A stretch of 64,000 nt of DNA, from positions 116,600 through 180,599 of the forward strand of contig JACRBI010000030.1 in NCBI GenBank assembly GCA_016234495.1, in the 5' to 3' direction. Below the pieces are notes generated by a model. The model was given only the letters and a program-made list of their open reading frames with translations. It was not told the DNA's origin and made no database searches. The position numbers were made by a program, and so were the translations under genes. The DNA comes from Chloroflexota bacterium. Its GTDB lineage: Bacteria; Chloroflexota; Anaerolineae; Anaerolineales; Villigracilaceae. This document shows, piece after piece, positions 9,456-17,541 of the stretch (the stretch's first letter is position 1; every line of letters begins with the position of its first letter).

Positions 9456-9917
9456 TTATGGTTTTTGAACGTACTCGCCTTCCTTCACCACGGTTATTCC
9501 ATCTTCGTCAAAAATTTTATAAACCAGCCTCATGGGGAAAGCCTTGCTCAACATGGCCTGAGCCGGGCAGTATCTCTCGGCCGAGAGTTCAATAGCGCGT
9601 AGCACGGCTGTTTCGTTAACTCCGCTGCCGCTGATGAGATATTCGATCACCGCGCTGGAAAAAACTTTCGGGTGTTCCCCTGCGCGCTCGGCATGAACCT
9701 TTATTTGAAAATCGGCCACAGGCTGTTTCTTCTTTTGCAAAATGGAGATGACGTCCATGCCGGTGCAGCCAGCCAGCCCAAGCGCAATAAATTCCATCGG
9801 GCGCGCGCCGCCATTCCTGCCGCCGACAGTTTCCTCCGCATCCATTTTTTGGGTGAAACCAGAATCTCCGGCGCCTTCAAAAGACAGCCCCCCTTTCCAA
9901 TTAATTGTTATATCCAT
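9456..9917 (-). CDS. OsmC/Ohr family redox protein
   Basis: 153 residues, full length for the family. The two redox cysteines are present in their family contexts: GLAGCTGMDV (Cys about 51) and SAERYCPAQAML (Cys about 117). OsmC-type proteins reduce organic hydroperoxides in the cytoplasm with a dithiol partner. The start at 9917 follows GGAGTAGAC. It lies 3 bases behind the TlpA-like thioredoxin gene on the same strand, so the two probably form a thiol-redox operon, although TlpA acts outside the membrane. OsmC versus Ohr subclass is not decided. Confidence 0.9.
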   Translation of the reverse strand: MDITINWKGGLSFEGAGDSGFTQKMDAEETVGGRNGGARPMEFIALGLAGCTGMDVISILQKKKQPVADFQIKVHAERAGEHPKVFSSAVIEYLISGSGVNETAVLRAIELSAERYCPAQAMLSKAFPMRLVYKIFDEDGITVVKEGEYVQKP

Positions 9918-9920
9918 TGT

Positions 9921-10487
9921 CTACTCCGTAATAATATCCGGTACATATTTTTCAAGATTCTTTTTGGAGATGCCGCCGATCCACATCAGACGGACTCTGC
10001 CGCTCCTGTCTATAACATAGGAACTTGGCAGGTTGGAAGTGTTGAATTCCTTTTGGGCCAGCCAGTCAATATCCAGCCAGACCGGGAATGTCAAGCCAAA
10101 TTCTTCAACGAATGGCTGCACAACCTCGCGGGTTTCCTCTTGATCGATCGCGACAAGCACGAATCCCTTGCTTTTATATTTCTCGTAAAAGGTTTGCAGG
10201 GTGGGCATTTCATCCTTGCAGGGCGGGCACCACGTTGCCCAAAGGTTGACCAGCACCACGCTGCCGAGGTAATCTTTCAACGATACTTCGTTTCCCGCCA
10301 GGTCTTCGAGAATCAGTTCCGGGGCGGCATAATCCACTTCCGCGGGAACAGCTGAAAAGTCCTGAACAGAAGCGGGGGCGGCGAATGAGTCATTTTGCAG
10401 AATAAAGAAAAGCATGACGCCAAGTGAAATGAATCCGACTCCCATCAATATCATGGCGATAAAACGAGTTTGTGATGTTCTTGTCAT
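9921..10487 (-). CDS. TlpA/ResA-like membrane-anchored thioredoxin
   Basis: 188 residues. An N-terminal membrane anchor (about residues 9-30) is followed by an AhpC/TSA-type thioredoxin fold (50-185) with LEDLAGNEVSLKDYLGSVVL and the active-site motif ATWCPPCKDEMPTL. ResA/TlpA proteins reduce disulfides outside the membrane, often for cytochrome c maturation or for delivering electrons to secreted proteins; no cytochrome genes are nearby. A TAAAAT lies 6 bases before the ATG, so the message may be leaderless. The downstream OsmC gene follows after 3 bases. Confidence 0.9.
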   Translation of the reverse strand: MTRTSQTRFIAMILMGVGFISLGVMLFFILQNDSFAAPASVQDFSAVPAEVDYAAPELILEDLAGNEVSLKDYLGSVVLVNLWATWCPPCKDEMPTLQTFYEKYKSKGFVLVAIDQEETREVVQPFVEEFGLTFPVWLDIDWLAQKEFNTSNLPSSYVIDRSGRVRLMWIGGISKKNLEKYVPDIITE

Positions 10488-10618
10488 AATTTTATTTTAC
10501 CTATTTCCCAAAGTATAACCGAGGACGGATTTGTATTGGCAAGGACGGGAAAAATGTCACAGACTTTAGGATATTTGGTACTAGGAAGTTGTCCAGACGT
10601 TGATTAACATACGTTTAT

Positions 10619-11083
10619 ATGTTGGAATCATTTAACAGTATCCCGCTTTTTAATAATCTCGAACCAGATCAGATCGCTTTATTAAGAACTCTTTTCGAGA
10701 ATTATACCTGCCCTGCTGAAACCATCATTTTCAAACAAGGCGCACCCGCAGTACATTTATATCTGCTTTTAAAAGGCTCCGTCCTCATTCAATATAAGCC
10801 CTATGATGGTCCGCCGATCACAATCACACGCCTTTCTGCGGGGGATGTGTTTGGCTGGTCGGCTGTGATCGGAAGCCCGCATTACACATCGAGCATAGTC
10901 AGCGCCACAGATGTGAGAGCGATCCGCATACGAGGGACAGACCTGCGCGATCTTGTAAATAAACACCCCGAGACCGGGCAAATTATTCTGGACCAGCTGG
11001 CGCAAGTCGTATCATCACGCTGGAAAAACTCCCATTCGGAAGTACAATCGATTTTAAAGGATAGATTGAAATCGGAAGTGTAA
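10619..11083 (+). CDS. Cyclic-nucleotide-binding domain protein without DNA-binding domain
   Basis: 154 residues forming one Crp-type cNMP-binding beta-roll (about residues 8-125): LFNNLEPDQIALLRTLFENY, then FKQGAPAVHLYLLLKGSV and LSAGDVFGWSAVIG. The C-terminal helices end without a helix-turn-helix, so it is probably a sensor or regulatory subunit rather than a transcription factor. The Arg expected in the phosphate-binding cassette is not evident, so it may not bind cAMP. Its TAA overlaps the next reading frame by one base, linking it with the NifU-like gene. Confidence 0.82.
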   Translation: MLESFNSIPLFNNLEPDQIALLRTLFENYTCPAETIIFKQGAPAVHLYLLLKGSVLIQYKPYDGPPITITRLSAGDVFGWSAVIGSPHYTSSIVSATDVRAIRIRGTDLRDLVNKHPETGQIILDQLAQVVSSRWKNSHSEVQSILKDRLKSEV

Positions 11084-11100
11084 TGCCAAAGGAGGCTGAT

Positions 11101-11349
11101 ATGGTTGCGCCGGTTGTGATGAAAGACCAGGAAACCCAATTGCGGACTTTACTTGAACGCCTGAGCGCGTATGTGGAGCAATTCCACGGCGGGACTGTCG
11201 AGTTTGTTGCGTTCGACGGTGACGTTCTAAAGGTGCGATTGGGCGGGGCGTGTCTTAACTGTCCGCTGCTGCCTTCCACCTTGCATGGCTGGGTCGCTGG
11301 GACAGTTCACCAATTCTTCCCGCATATAACCGTGATCGAAGAAAAATAA
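11101..11349 (+). CDS. NifU-like C-terminal domain protein
   Basis: 82 residues. ATG 11101 is chosen because GGAGG lies 5 bases upstream; an in-frame ATG at 11083, overlapping the previous stop, has no such site. The protein matches the NifU C-terminal (Nfu) domain: LSAYVEQFHGGTVEFVAFDG, then GGACLNCPLLPSTL with the CxxC pair that holds a transient Fe-S cluster in Nfu scaffold proteins. It may take part in Fe-S cluster transfer. Pairing with a cNMP-binding protein is unusual and suggests a joint redox or nitric-oxide type sensing role, but this is only inference. Confidence 0.85.
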   Translation: MVAPVVMKDQETQLRTLLERLSAYVEQFHGGTVEFVAFDGDVLKVRLGGACLNCPLLPSTLHGWVAGTVHQFFPHITVIEEK

Positions 11350-11370
11350 AACTTGCTGAGGGCAGGTAGA

Positions 11371-11408
11371 ACGGAAAAATCCCCGCGAATTCGCGGGGAT
11401 TTTTCCGT
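11371..11408. terminator. Bidirectional intrinsic terminator
   Basis: Perfect 17-bp stem (11371-11387 and 11392-11408) with an AATT loop; internal A and T runs make it work for both the NifU-like gene (+) and the LiaF-like cluster (-). Confidence 0.92.
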
Positions 11409-11419
11409 GTATCTGATTT

Positions 11420-12181
11420 TTATCGTCTGGTGAAATACCTGAAAAGGATGTACCCGCCAGCCGCAATGAGGGCAACAGCCCAGAAGTAATTGGCAAATTC
11501 CAGGAGGGACGCAATGCCGAGAATTCCCATCACGCCGAGGACGCCGGCAGGCCAGTAAGCCCAGCGCATGTTTGCCAGCACGGCCACCAGCAAAAAAGTG
11601 GCGGCAAGACCCAGGAAGAAAAAGCCCGCTGTTTCAAAATTTCCAAAAGTTTCCGCGGCAATGGTTACTCCGCCAAGCGTAACCAGCACACCGGCAGGGA
11701 TGAGCGCCCACCAGCGTTCGGCGCGGTCGCTGAGGTACACTGCAAAAAATGACAGCCCGATACCGCCGAGGAAGATCGCGCCGCCGAAGTTCTCAAAGCG
11801 CATGGCGACAACGATCATCACCGCCAGCGCGGTCAGCACCCCGGCAGGGATGAGCGCCCACCAGCGATCCACGCGGCTGGAGAAATACACAACCCAAAAT
11901 GAAAGCCCGATGCTGCCCAAAAAGAGCGCGCCTCCAAATTCGCTAAGCGATTCGGGGAGCAAAATCAACGCGCCAAGGCCGGCCAGGGTAAAGCCGGGAA
12001 TTGCGCTCCACCAATGTCCGCTGAGAAGCAGGGTCAGGAATATTAGCCCGGCCGCAAGGAACAATCCGCCCCAAAAGAGACCGGAAGCATTTACAAGAAT
12101 ACCCATGGCTTGCGCCAGGGCAAGCCCGCCGCCCACCAAAAGCAACAACCCAAACACAATTCGCGGATCAAATCTTTTCAT
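11420..12181 (-). CDS. Polytopic membrane protein with internal repeats (LiaI/LiaF-TM-like)
   Basis: 253 residues, almost wholly hydrophobic, with about nine membrane helices. The helical pair is repeated: RWWALIPAGVL occurs twice (about residues 105-115 and 159-169) and GGAxFLGxIGLSFxxVY occurs twice, so the protein arose by internal duplication. It resembles the small helical modules found in DUF5668 / LiaI-LiaF-like membrane proteins. Third and last gene of a cluster of three such proteins; 11 bases separate it from the gene before. No enzymatic residues stand out. A role in envelope-stress sensing is suggested only by the neighbour with a LiaF-like domain. Confidence 0.7.
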   Translation of the reverse strand: MKRFDPRIVFGLLLLVGGGLALAQAMGILVNASGLFWGGLFLAAGLIFLTLLLSGHWWSAIPGFTLAGLGALILLPESLSEFGGALFLGSIGLSFWVVYFSSRVDRWWALIPAGVLTALAVMIVVAMRFENFGGAIFLGGIGLSFFAVYLSDRAERWWALIPAGVLVTLGGVTIAAETFGNFETAGFFFLGLAATFLLVAVLANMRWAYWPAGVLGVMGILGIASLLEFANYFWAVALIAAGGYILFRYFTRR

Positions 12182-12192
12182 GCTGCCTCCTT

Positions 12193-12990
12193 CTATCGAA
12201 CACGGATCGAAGCCGCACCTGCATCAATGGTCATATCCACAGCGTTCACGGCAGAATCAAAATCGGGAGATTGATAATATCCTCCGCTGCGCGGGAAACG
12301 CGATTGGTCTATTTTCAAATCGGCCGCGCCGAGCGAGGTGCGGATTCGAGCAGAGAGTCCTTCAGGCACGATCACTTCCAATGAGGCCGCACCCAGATCG
12401 AGGTCAGCTTTGAAGCGGCCTTGTGACGGAAGAGTCAACTTTGTTTCGCTCGCGCCAGTGTCCAGATCCAAAGCTGTGATGTTCATGCCGCGCAGATCAA
12501 TGTCTGATTTGTTCGCGCCGAGATTTAAATTCAACGCAGTCGGGATGTTTTCATTGAGGGCAATGTCCCAATCCAAACGGGACATTGGCCCTAAGAATGG
12601 AAAATCAATTGCATCTTTTACGGGTCTCATGCGGACCTCGAGCCTGTCTCTGTTTCGATTGGCTTTGTGACTCAACCCGCCCATAAACGAGCCGTGCGCC
12701 ATTTCATTGGCATTTGCGCCGCTGTGAATTTTTAACTCGCCCGCGCCGTGACTGATCTTGAGGTCAACTGCCGATGCTCCCTGCAAATCAATGGAAGCAT
12801 TTTGCGTTTCCATGTTTCCGCGAATGAAGACACCGGCCAGCACCCAGAGGCCCGCGCCAAGCAGCAAAATCGGCCAGAAGAGATCCATAAGCGAAGCACC
12901 GTTTGGAAGCCTGACGCCCATTTGACCCGCGAGCATAAGGCTGCCAAGCAGAAGCAGGATCGAGCCCCAGACCAACTGGTTGCGGCCCAT
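12193..12990 (-). CDS. LiaF-like membrane protein with toast-rack (beta) domain
   Basis: 265 residues. Two membrane helices at the N-terminus (about 7-25 and 35-53), then a repetitive beta-rich extracytoplasmic domain from residue 60 with successive strands such as VDLKISHGAGELKIHSGAN, LNLNLGANKSDIDLRG and LDLGAASLEVIVPEG, typical of the LiaF/DUF2154 'toast rack' beta-helix. LiaF proteins of Firmicutes restrain the LiaRS envelope-stress system. No LiaRS-type kinase lies beside it here, so its partner is unknown. It ends 11 bases before the downstream gene and starts 1 base after the upstream one, hence one operon. Confidence 0.8.
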   Translation of the reverse strand: MGRNQLVWGSILLLLGSLMLAGQMGVRLPNGASLMDLFWPILLLGAGLWVLAGVFIRGNMETQNASIDLQGASAVDLKISHGAGELKIHSGANANEMAHGSFMGGLSHKANRNRDRLEVRMRPVKDAIDFPFLGPMSRLDWDIALNENIPTALNLNLGANKSDIDLRGMNITALDLDTGASETKLTLPSQGRFKADLDLGAASLEVIVPEGLSARIRTSLGAADLKIDQSRFPRSGGYYQSPDFDSAVNAVDMTIDAGAASIRVR

Positions 12991-12991
12991 G

Positions 12992-13522
12992 TTATTCTCC
13001 CTTCTTGCGGAACGAACGATACAGTCCGCTGCCGAGAACCCAAACGCCGAGAAGAATTAATAAGATCGCGGGACCGTAGCTGCCAATCAATGTCCAGCCG
13101 CCAAAGAAGGAGGAAAAGACAAGAAACAAGACAGCGCTGATGACCATCAAGTTGAGTCCGTGCCTGATATTACTTGCGGTATTTTCCCCGAGGATGCCGG
13201 CCAGCACAGTCCCAACGCCGACAAAGCCGGGGATGAGAGCCCACATGTACGACCATGACTGATAGTTGTTTGAAACATCTTGATAATAGAAAATACCGCC
13301 AAGCCCGGCCACGATCGCAGCAGGGACAGACATGCCCGGCTGACCAAGGATCAGTCCGAGAATGAAGATCCCGCCGCCGATCAAAAGCATGTTGACCGGC
13401 CATTTGGTGTATTGCTGGAATATTTCGTGGAAGGCAGGCACGCTTTTATCGACAAAGAACCACGCGCCAAGCAAAATAAGGATGACGCCGAGAGCCAGTT
13501 GGGAACGACCTTGTTTGTTCAT
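12992..13522 (-). CDS. Multi-pass membrane protein (DUF5668-like)
   Basis: 176 residues with about five helices; the opening NKQGRSQLALGVILILLGAW closely resembles the opening of the next gene (GRNQLVWGSILLLLGSLM), the pattern of DUF5668/LiaI modules. First gene of the three-gene LiaF-like operon. AAGGAG precedes the ATG. No catalytic motifs. Function unknown; with its neighbours it may form a membrane complex at the envelope. Confidence 0.7.
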   Translation of the reverse strand: MNKQGRSQLALGVILILLGAWFFVDKSVPAFHEIFQQYTKWPVNMLLIGGGIFILGLILGQPGMSVPAAIVAGLGGIFYYQDVSNNYQSWSYMWALIPGFVGVGTVLAGILGENTASNIRHGLNLMVISAVLFLVFSSFFGGWTLIGSYGPAILLILLGVWVLGSGLYRSFRKKGE

Positions 13523-13773
13523 ATTGCATTCTCCTTGAATAAGATTTCCTTTTCAGTTTATTACTTTTTGGGCAAAAAGCAAAGTCCGTGGAGATATACG
13601 GGAGAAAATGCGAAAGGTTGTGGCTCGCTGTCACTTAATCAGAACTTTCGCTTTTATCCGCTAATCCTCGCTAATCTACACTGATTTGTTTTAAAATTCG
13701 TGAGGATTGGCGAAGATTAGCGGACTATTTTTTGAGCGAGCGAAAGCCCTGTTAATAAAACTAACGCCGAGGT
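13523..13773. other. 251-base intergenic region with an imperfect palindrome
   Basis: It lies between the LiaF-like operon promoter side and the 3' end of the epimerase gene. The main structure is an imperfect inverted repeat at 13657-13724: the outer 10 bases on each side match exactly and about 23 of 29 bases match overall. A short T-run follows on the + side. It could serve as terminator for neither gene in the right direction except the leftward epimerase transcript, and looks like a degenerate dispersed repeat. Confidence 0.6.
13657..13724. repeat. Degenerate palindrome, outer arms TCCGCTAATC / GATTAGCGGA
   Basis: Arms of about 29 bases pair with roughly six mismatches around a short centre. 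The imperfect, diverged symmetry resembles the 'cacagag' palindromes at 24200-24274, 63463-63537 and 63898-63967 in style but not in sequence. Confidence 0.7.
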
Positions 13774-14712
13774 TTATTTTTCTGCTTTGATCCACTCGAC
13801 AGTGGCGTGCATGGCATCTTTCAACGATGTGCCTTGCCAGCCGAACGCCTTTTCAGCCTTGCTTGAATCCATGATGAAAGGCTTGTTCCACTCGTAAAGC
13901 ATTTCCACTGATTCGCGCAGGTCTGGGATAAACAGGCCAAGCAGGCTCATCATTATTTTTCCAGCAGCCATGTATTTCACCTTGCGGCCAAGTTCATCCT
14001 CAAGTAATTTAACCAACTCCAACTGGGTGACAGGCGCGGGAGATGGCGTAAACCAAATCTGCCCAAGCGCTTCTTCGCGCGTGCCGAGCGTCGCCAGTAA
14101 TTTTCCAAAATCAGCAGCGTATGAAAAAGTATGCGGCTGGTCGATCCGCCCCAGCAAATTTACCGATTTCCCCTCCAAGGCCGGGCGGATGGCGTAGGAA
14201 GTGACGGCCTTGTCGTCGGGGCCGAAGAAGTTGGAGGCGCGCCCAATCGCAGCGCGGATTTTGCCTGCGCGATGGGCTTCCATCACAGCCGACGACATCT
14301 CGCTTCTGACCTTCCCCTTTTTTGTGTGCGCCAAATAGGGCATATCCTCGCTGATGGGTTGACCGTTCGTGTCGCCGTACATGTAAAGATTTTCAGCCGC
14401 GATGAACTTCGCGCCGTTGACCTCAGCCGCATCGAGGATCGCTTTTTGCATGGGCGGGAATTTTTCAGCCCATTCATGGTAGAGAGGCTGGGCGCACTGA
14501 TAGATCGCCGCTGCGCCTTTGGTGATTTCAATATTGTGCGCCAGGTCATAGGCATCGCCCTGAACGATTTCCACTCCAGCTGGGATGCGGGAATCTACCT
14601 TACCTGAATGGCTGATCATGCGGACTTGTTTGCCCAATTTGATCAATTCGCGCGCCGTCCATTTGCCGAGCGCGCCTGTTCCGAAAATTACGTGCAATTC
14701 ATTTTGTGTCAT
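13774..14712 (-). CDS. NAD-dependent epimerase/dehydratase family protein
   Basis: 312 residues of the extended short-chain dehydrogenase type. The N-terminal Rossmann motif is GTGALGKWTARELIKLG (about 11-27). The catalytic YxxxK seems replaced: AAENLYMYGDTNG has the Tyr region but no Lys three or four residues on, as in atypical (NmrA/isomerase-like) members. Substrate unknown. AAGGAG precedes the start. It follows the TetR gene by 22 bases and is probably under the same control, so the regulator may respond to its substrate. Confidence 0.85.
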   Translation of the reverse strand: MTQNELHVIFGTGALGKWTARELIKLGKQVRMISHSGKVDSRIPAGVEIVQGDAYDLAHNIEITKGAAAIYQCAQPLYHEWAEKFPPMQKAILDAAEVNGAKFIAAENLYMYGDTNGQPISEDMPYLAHTKKGKVRSEMSSAVMEAHRAGKIRAAIGRASNFFGPDDKAVTSYAIRPALEGKSVNLLGRIDQPHTFSYAADFGKLLATLGTREEALGQIWFTPSPAPVTQLELVKLLEDELGRKVKYMAAGKIMMSLLGLFIPDLRESVEMLYEWNKPFIMDSSKAEKAFGWQGTSLKDAMHATVEWIKAEK

Positions 14713-14734
14713 TTATAAACTCCTTAAGATTTTT

Positions 14735-15427
14735 TTATTCGCCTGTATATTGATTGACCATTGTTGCAACTTCGCGGCGGAAAAGTTCGCCCGGGTCGGT
14801 AAAAAACGATGGGATTTGCCCGCCCAACTCAAGCATCACCAGCCCATGCACGCGAGCCCAGACGACATAAGCGGTGTACAACGCCTCGGCTTCGGCGACA
14901 TTGCCCGAAAACTTCTTCCACGCTTCAAGCATCGACTTTAATTTTGCAGACAGTTTCGCAAACCTCTCGAGATGCAAATCGCCATCGTTGTAAAGCTGTT
15001 GAATCGTTTCGATCAGCGGCAGGAGTGCCCAGGCTGCGGCGGGAGTGGTGGTATCTTCGGGTGCGTTATAGCCGGGGATGGGCGTGCCAAAGATGAGTTG
15101 ATACCGCTGAGGGTAGGTCACTGCCCAATTGCGGTAGGCAAGCCCGAGGTCGGCGAGAAGCGCAGCGCTGTCCATATTTTTTGCGGCTGTCTGCGCGGCC
15201 TTTTGCGAATCGCCCAGCGAGGTAAATGCGTCCACAATCAGCGCCGTGGCCAGATGATCACGGCTGGGGAAGTAGTTGTAGATGGCTGGCGCGGTGATCT
15301 TCAACTCGCGAGCGATCGCCCGCAGGGATAGGGCTGGCGCGCCGAATTCAGCGATCTGCTTCCAGGCGGTTTCCTTGATGGCTTCCTGCAAATTGGGAAT
15401 CTGTTTTTTGATTGTTGGTCTGACCAT
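14735..15427 (-). CDS. TetR-family transcriptional regulator
   Basis: 230 residues. The DNA-binding domain is at about 15-65, with SLRAIARELKITAPAIYNYF as helix-turn-helix. The C-terminal part, with WARVHGLVMLELGGQI, fits the WHG-type ligand-binding domain. A strong promoter and a pair of 10-base direct repeats lie immediately upstream, so it probably represses itself and the downstream epimerase gene, which is separated by only 22 bases. The inducer is unknown. Confidence 0.9.
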   Translation of the reverse strand: MVRPTIKKQIPNLQEAIKETAWKQIAEFGAPALSLRAIARELKITAPAIYNYFPSRDHLATALIVDAFTSLGDSQKAAQTAAKNMDSAALLADLGLAYRNWAVTYPQRYQLIFGTPIPGYNAPEDTTTPAAAWALLPLIETIQQLYNDGDLHLERFAKLSAKLKSMLEAWKKFSGNVAEAEALYTAYVVWARVHGLVMLELGGQIPSFFTDPGELFRREVATMVNQYTGE

Positions 15428-15444
15428 ATTTACTCCTTGTTTAT

Positions 15445-15484
15445 TATACAGTGTAAATATACAGTGTTTATTTACTTATGTCAA
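15445..15484 (-). promoter_or_regulatory. Sigma-70-type promoter with repeated operator for the TetR operon
   Basis: On the minus strand TTGACA (15479-15484) and TATATT (15456-15461) are 17 bases apart. Two exact 10-base direct repeats, tatacagtgt on the plus strand, lie at 15445-15454 and 15458-15467 and cover the -10 region. This is the expected place for TetR binding, so autorepression is likely. Confidence 0.75.
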
Positions 15485-15491
15485 GGGAGGA

Positions 15492-15522
15492 AATAAAAAT
15501 TCCCCGGAGTCTCTCCGGGGAA
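15492..15522 (-). terminator. Intrinsic terminator of the kimA-like gene
   Basis: Stem TTCCCCGGAG/CTCCGGGGAA (15500-15509 and 15513-15522) followed on the minus strand by TTTTTATTT. It stops transcripts leaving the K+ importer gene before they reach the TetR promoter. Confidence 0.9.
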
Positions 15523-15546
15523 CAAAGTTCGATTAAGGAATTGTGT

Positions 15547-17508
15547 CTATGTCCCTTCAATTTCATGGACATGGTATGGGACATTGATGATGACTATGCC
15601 ATGCTGACGCTTTAGCTGGCTGCGAAGAAGGTCGGCGGTGTTTGTGTGCAATGCGGCGGTCAGGCGGTTGTCTGAAATGAATTCAGGCACGACAATGGTT
15701 AGGGTTTCGCCCGGCTGGCGCTGCCGAGCAATGTCGGCAATGTATCCCAGCAAAGGTTCAAGGAAGAGGCGATAGGGCGAATTTAACATCACCATGCGCA
15801 CACCTTCGCCCCAAGTTTCCCATTTCTGGCGGACTTTTTCAGCATCCGCAGGTTCAATTGTGACATGGACCGCAGTAACATCATCCGACAACATGCGTGC
15901 ATAACGCAGGGCAGCCAAAGTCCCCTGATGCACGCCGCTAACCGGCATAATGACGCGGTGACGAATGGTGTGCGGCGGGATAACGCCAAAATTATCAAGT
16001 GATAGTTTTTTGGCAAGCCCCTTGTAATGATGATGGATCGAGAAAAAGATGGTCACTAGAACAGGGGTTAGGATCAGTACCACCCACGCGCCTTCTGTGA
16101 ATTTTGTAGCCGCAAAAACAACCATCACAACCGCTGTACAAACAGCTCCAAAACCGTTGATCACCATTCTATACTGCCAGCCGCTTTCATATTTCAACGT
16201 GGAGCCTGGTTCAACAATTTCCACACCTTCCCCCAAATGGCCTATCTTCCACCAGCGGCGCGCCATGCCGGCCTGTGAGAGCGTGAAGGAAAGAAACACG
16301 CCAATTGCATAAAGCGGGATAAGCCGTGTCACGCTGGCTTGAAAAATAATTATCAAGATGGACGCAATGACAGCCAGCGATACAATACCGCGCGAATAAA
16401 CTAAACGGCTGCCACGATAGGTGAGCTGTCTTGGCAGGAACCCGTCGCCTGCATGAAGCGCACCCAAACGCGGGAAATCTGCAAAAGCCGTATTTGCGGC
16501 CATAATAAGTATGACTGTAGTGCCAGAGATCAACATGAGATATAAAATACCTCTGCCGCCATAGATCGTTCGCGCCAATTGAGAAATGACAGTTTCTTCC
16601 TCGGAAAACACAGCCTGCACTTTGCCGGTGAGAAATGAAAGCCCAAGGAATAATGTACCCAGGATCAAGGACATCCAGATCAGGGTGATGCCGGCATTTT
16701 TGCTGCGCGGTTCTTTGAAAGCGGTAATTCCATTGGAGATTGCTTCCACGCCTGTCAGGGCGGTTGTGCCGTTGGCAAAAGCATGAAGCAAAATGAAAGG
16801 TGTAATTGCGGAAAGGATATGTTTTGCCTCAAAGTGCGGGGGATCCACAACCAAACCAAGCGAGCCAGTGAAATAACGAAATAATCCGAAGCCAACAGTC
16901 CCGACCATCATGAACACGAAAAAATAGGTTGGAACGGCAAACGCGGTACCAGATTCCTTGACTCCGCGCAGATTCACCAGCATGATGAACAACACCGCAA
17001 TGACGGCGATCACCACCCGGTAGGGGAATAAAGCAGGATAGGCAGAGACAATCTGAGCCACGCCGGAAGAAACCGACACGGCTACAGTCAAAATGTAATC
17101 TGTGAGCAGGGCGGCGCCGGCGGTTTGAGCGGGCAATTCGCCGAGATTATCACGAGCCACGATGTAGGCGCCGCCTCCGCCGGGATAAGCGTGAATAGTT
17201 TGTTCATACGAAATTGTGACAATTACCAGCAGGGTGATGATCGCCAGCGAAACGGGGAATAAATACCCATAAGCAATGGCGCCAGCAGCAGCGATGACAC
17301 CCAGAATTTCCTGAGTGGCATACGCAGTGGAGGATAGCGCGTCCGAAGCAAAGACAGCGAGCCCAACCACCTTTCCGATGGTTTGATGAGAAGCATCAGC
17401 TGTGGAGAGAGGGCGGCCGATAAGATAATGACTTAAGTCACGCGGCGGTTCGTAATCTGTGGCTCGTTCAATAATCGAGGTTTGTGAATTTTCGTTTTGG
17501 TTGATCAT
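15547..17508 (-). CDS. KimA-like potassium importer (APC superfamily)
   Basis: 653 residues from ATG 17508 (a TTG three codons upstream is possible). The N-terminus has the KimA/YdaO signature HYLIGRPLSTADASHQTIGK and AVFASDALSSTAYATQEIL, followed by about 12 helices with PGGGGAYIVARDNLG, a glycine-rich APC core. The C-terminal cytoplasmic part (about 500-650) is a universal-stress-protein-like domain (RVIMPVSGVHQGTLAALRYA). KimA proteins of Firmicutes import K+ with protons and are inhibited by c-di-AMP through this tail. K+ import is inferred from family and from the KdpDE-like pair nearby. Confidence 0.82.
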   Translation of the reverse strand: MINQNENSQTSIIERATDYEPPRDLSHYLIGRPLSTADASHQTIGKVVGLAVFASDALSSTAYATQEILGVIAAAGAIAYGYLFPVSLAIITLLVIVTISYEQTIHAYPGGGGAYIVARDNLGELPAQTAGAALLTDYILTVAVSVSSGVAQIVSAYPALFPYRVVIAVIAVLFIMLVNLRGVKESGTAFAVPTYFFVFMMVGTVGFGLFRYFTGSLGLVVDPPHFEAKHILSAITPFILLHAFANGTTALTGVEAISNGITAFKEPRSKNAGITLIWMSLILGTLFLGLSFLTGKVQAVFSEEETVISQLARTIYGGRGILYLMLISGTTVILIMAANTAFADFPRLGALHAGDGFLPRQLTYRGSRLVYSRGIVSLAVIASILIIIFQASVTRLIPLYAIGVFLSFTLSQAGMARRWWKIGHLGEGVEIVEPGSTLKYESGWQYRMVINGFGAVCTAVVMVVFAATKFTEGAWVVLILTPVLVTIFFSIHHHYKGLAKKLSLDNFGVIPPHTIRHRVIMPVSGVHQGTLAALRYARMLSDDVTAVHVTIEPADAEKVRQKWETWGEGVRMVMLNSPYRLFLEPLLGYIADIARQRQPGETLTIVVPEFISDNRLTAALHTNTADLLRSQLKRQHGIVIINVPYHVHEIEGT

Positions 17509-17541
17509 AGTTTCCAACTTGAGTGATAAATTTTCAATATG

